The position numbers were made by a program, and so were the translations under genes. From Stagnimonas aquatica (GTDB lineage Bacteria; Pseudomonadota; Gammaproteobacteria; Nevskiales; Nevskiaceae): 64,000 nucleotides of DNA. Of this stretch, positions 63,654-64,000 are shown in pieces (within the stretch, counting starts at the first letter, position 1; every line of letters begins with the position of its first letter). The notes under the pieces were generated by a model, which saw only the letters and a list, made by a program, of their open reading frames with translations, was not told where the DNA came from and searched no databases. The DNA lies in contig NZ_RJVO01000005.1 of NCBI RefSeq assembly GCF_003730135.1, forward strand, positions 124,001 to 188,000, written 5' to 3'.

Positions 63654-64000
63654 GCGGTTGGCGGCGGCCGGTGCCGAACGCAGAGTGCGGGCCGGGTCCA
63701 GCGGCGCGGCCACCATCCAGCGCGGCACCCGGAAGCGCACGATGCCGGTGTACAACACGCCGTAGCTGACCACGAACAAGACCGCGAACAGCATCAGGGT
63801 CACCGGCTGGTCCCAGAACAGCACGGCCGGAACGATGCTCATCAAGGCCAGTACCCAGAGGTAGACCGAGGTCAGGGAGTTACGCAGGATGCGGTGCTGC
63901 GGATCGCGGGAGCCGATGTAGCGCTTCATCAGCCGGCGGTAGACCAGCTGGTGCAGGTGCAGGGCATCGGGTTGCCCCATGCGGTGCAGACCGCCCTCGC
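63651..64000 (-). CDS. MraY/WecA-type glycosyltransferase (family 4), 3' part only
   Basis: The open frame enters from beyond 64000 and ends at TAG 63651-63653, giving the last 116 residues. It has the conserved DALHLHQLVYRRLMKRY loop followed by RNSLTSVYLWVLALMSIVP, two membrane helices and a VRFRVPRWM end. This resembles C-terminal parts of undecaprenyl-phosphate sugar-1-phosphate transferases. The stop codon TAG consists of the TA boundary plus first base of the MITE-like element, so the natural C-terminus may have been altered. The upstream part is not visible. Confidence 0.72.
   Translation of the reverse strand, partial: EGGLHRMGQPDALHLHQLVYRRLMKRYIGSRDPQHRILRNSLTSVYLWVLALMSIVPAVLFWDQPVTLMLFAVLFVVSYGVLYTGIVRFRVPRWMVAAPLDPARTLRSAPAAANR

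Overview
The window is about 64 kb of GC-rich chromosome, most likely from a gammaproteobacterium. Two gene orders support this: ygfB-pepP-ubiH-ubiI-(gcvTHP) and xerD-dsbC, both as in enteric bacteria. Other pointers are clpB with a heat-shock promoter, an AddAB-like exonuclease, HugZ and ZapE. I cannot name the genus. There is no rRNA operon, prophage, plasmid replication gene or CRISPR array. There is one tRNA gene, tRNA-Ala(CGC).

Layout. 1-2990 (minus): glycine cleavage operon gcvT-gcvH-gcvPA behind a tandem glycine riboswitch. 3267-15664 (plus): five-gene two-partner secretion cassette with a TpsB transporter, a 2577-aa TpsA adhesin, a FecR-domain protein with a cysteine-rich insert, a SapC-family protein and a GT-B glycosyltransferase. 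15680-20009 (minus): ubiI-ubiH-pepP-ygfB. 20094-24484 (plus): argA, an unknown gene, bioA, rsmE, fdxA. 24501-31272 (plus): AddB-like and AddA-like nuclease/helicase pair and an unknown gene. 31334-33398: tRNA-Ala, a DUF2064-type transferase, a small PA3496-like protein and a LOG-family protein. 33460-36858 (plus): copper-handling cassette (CopL-like protein, TolC-like lipoprotein, multicopper oxidase). 37167-41374 (plus): heme cassette (HugZ, a 48-aa membrane protein, TonB-dependent receptor, double-HmuY lipoprotein) behind a Fur-like site. 41381-55145 (minus): eleven-gene exopolysaccharide cluster. 55363-57966 (plus): clpB. 58034-60186 (minus): dsbC and xerD, separated by 92-bp tandem repeats. 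60204-63363 (plus): plsC-like, FAD oxidase, zapE. 63383-63653: a TA-flanked MITE-like element that supplies the stop codon of a MraY/WecA-type glycosyltransferase running off the right edge.

Most genes are tightly coupled by 4-bp stop/start overlaps, so operons are easy to read. The most notable signals are: the adhesin cassette lying exactly in the conserved ubiI-gcvT junction; a near-symmetric promoter palindrome holding the start codons of both xerD and the acyltransferase gene, with a similar arrangement at ygfB/argA that suggests leaderless mRNAs; the nested MITE-like element at the right edge; the tandem-HmuY heme system; and several structured intergenic repeats.
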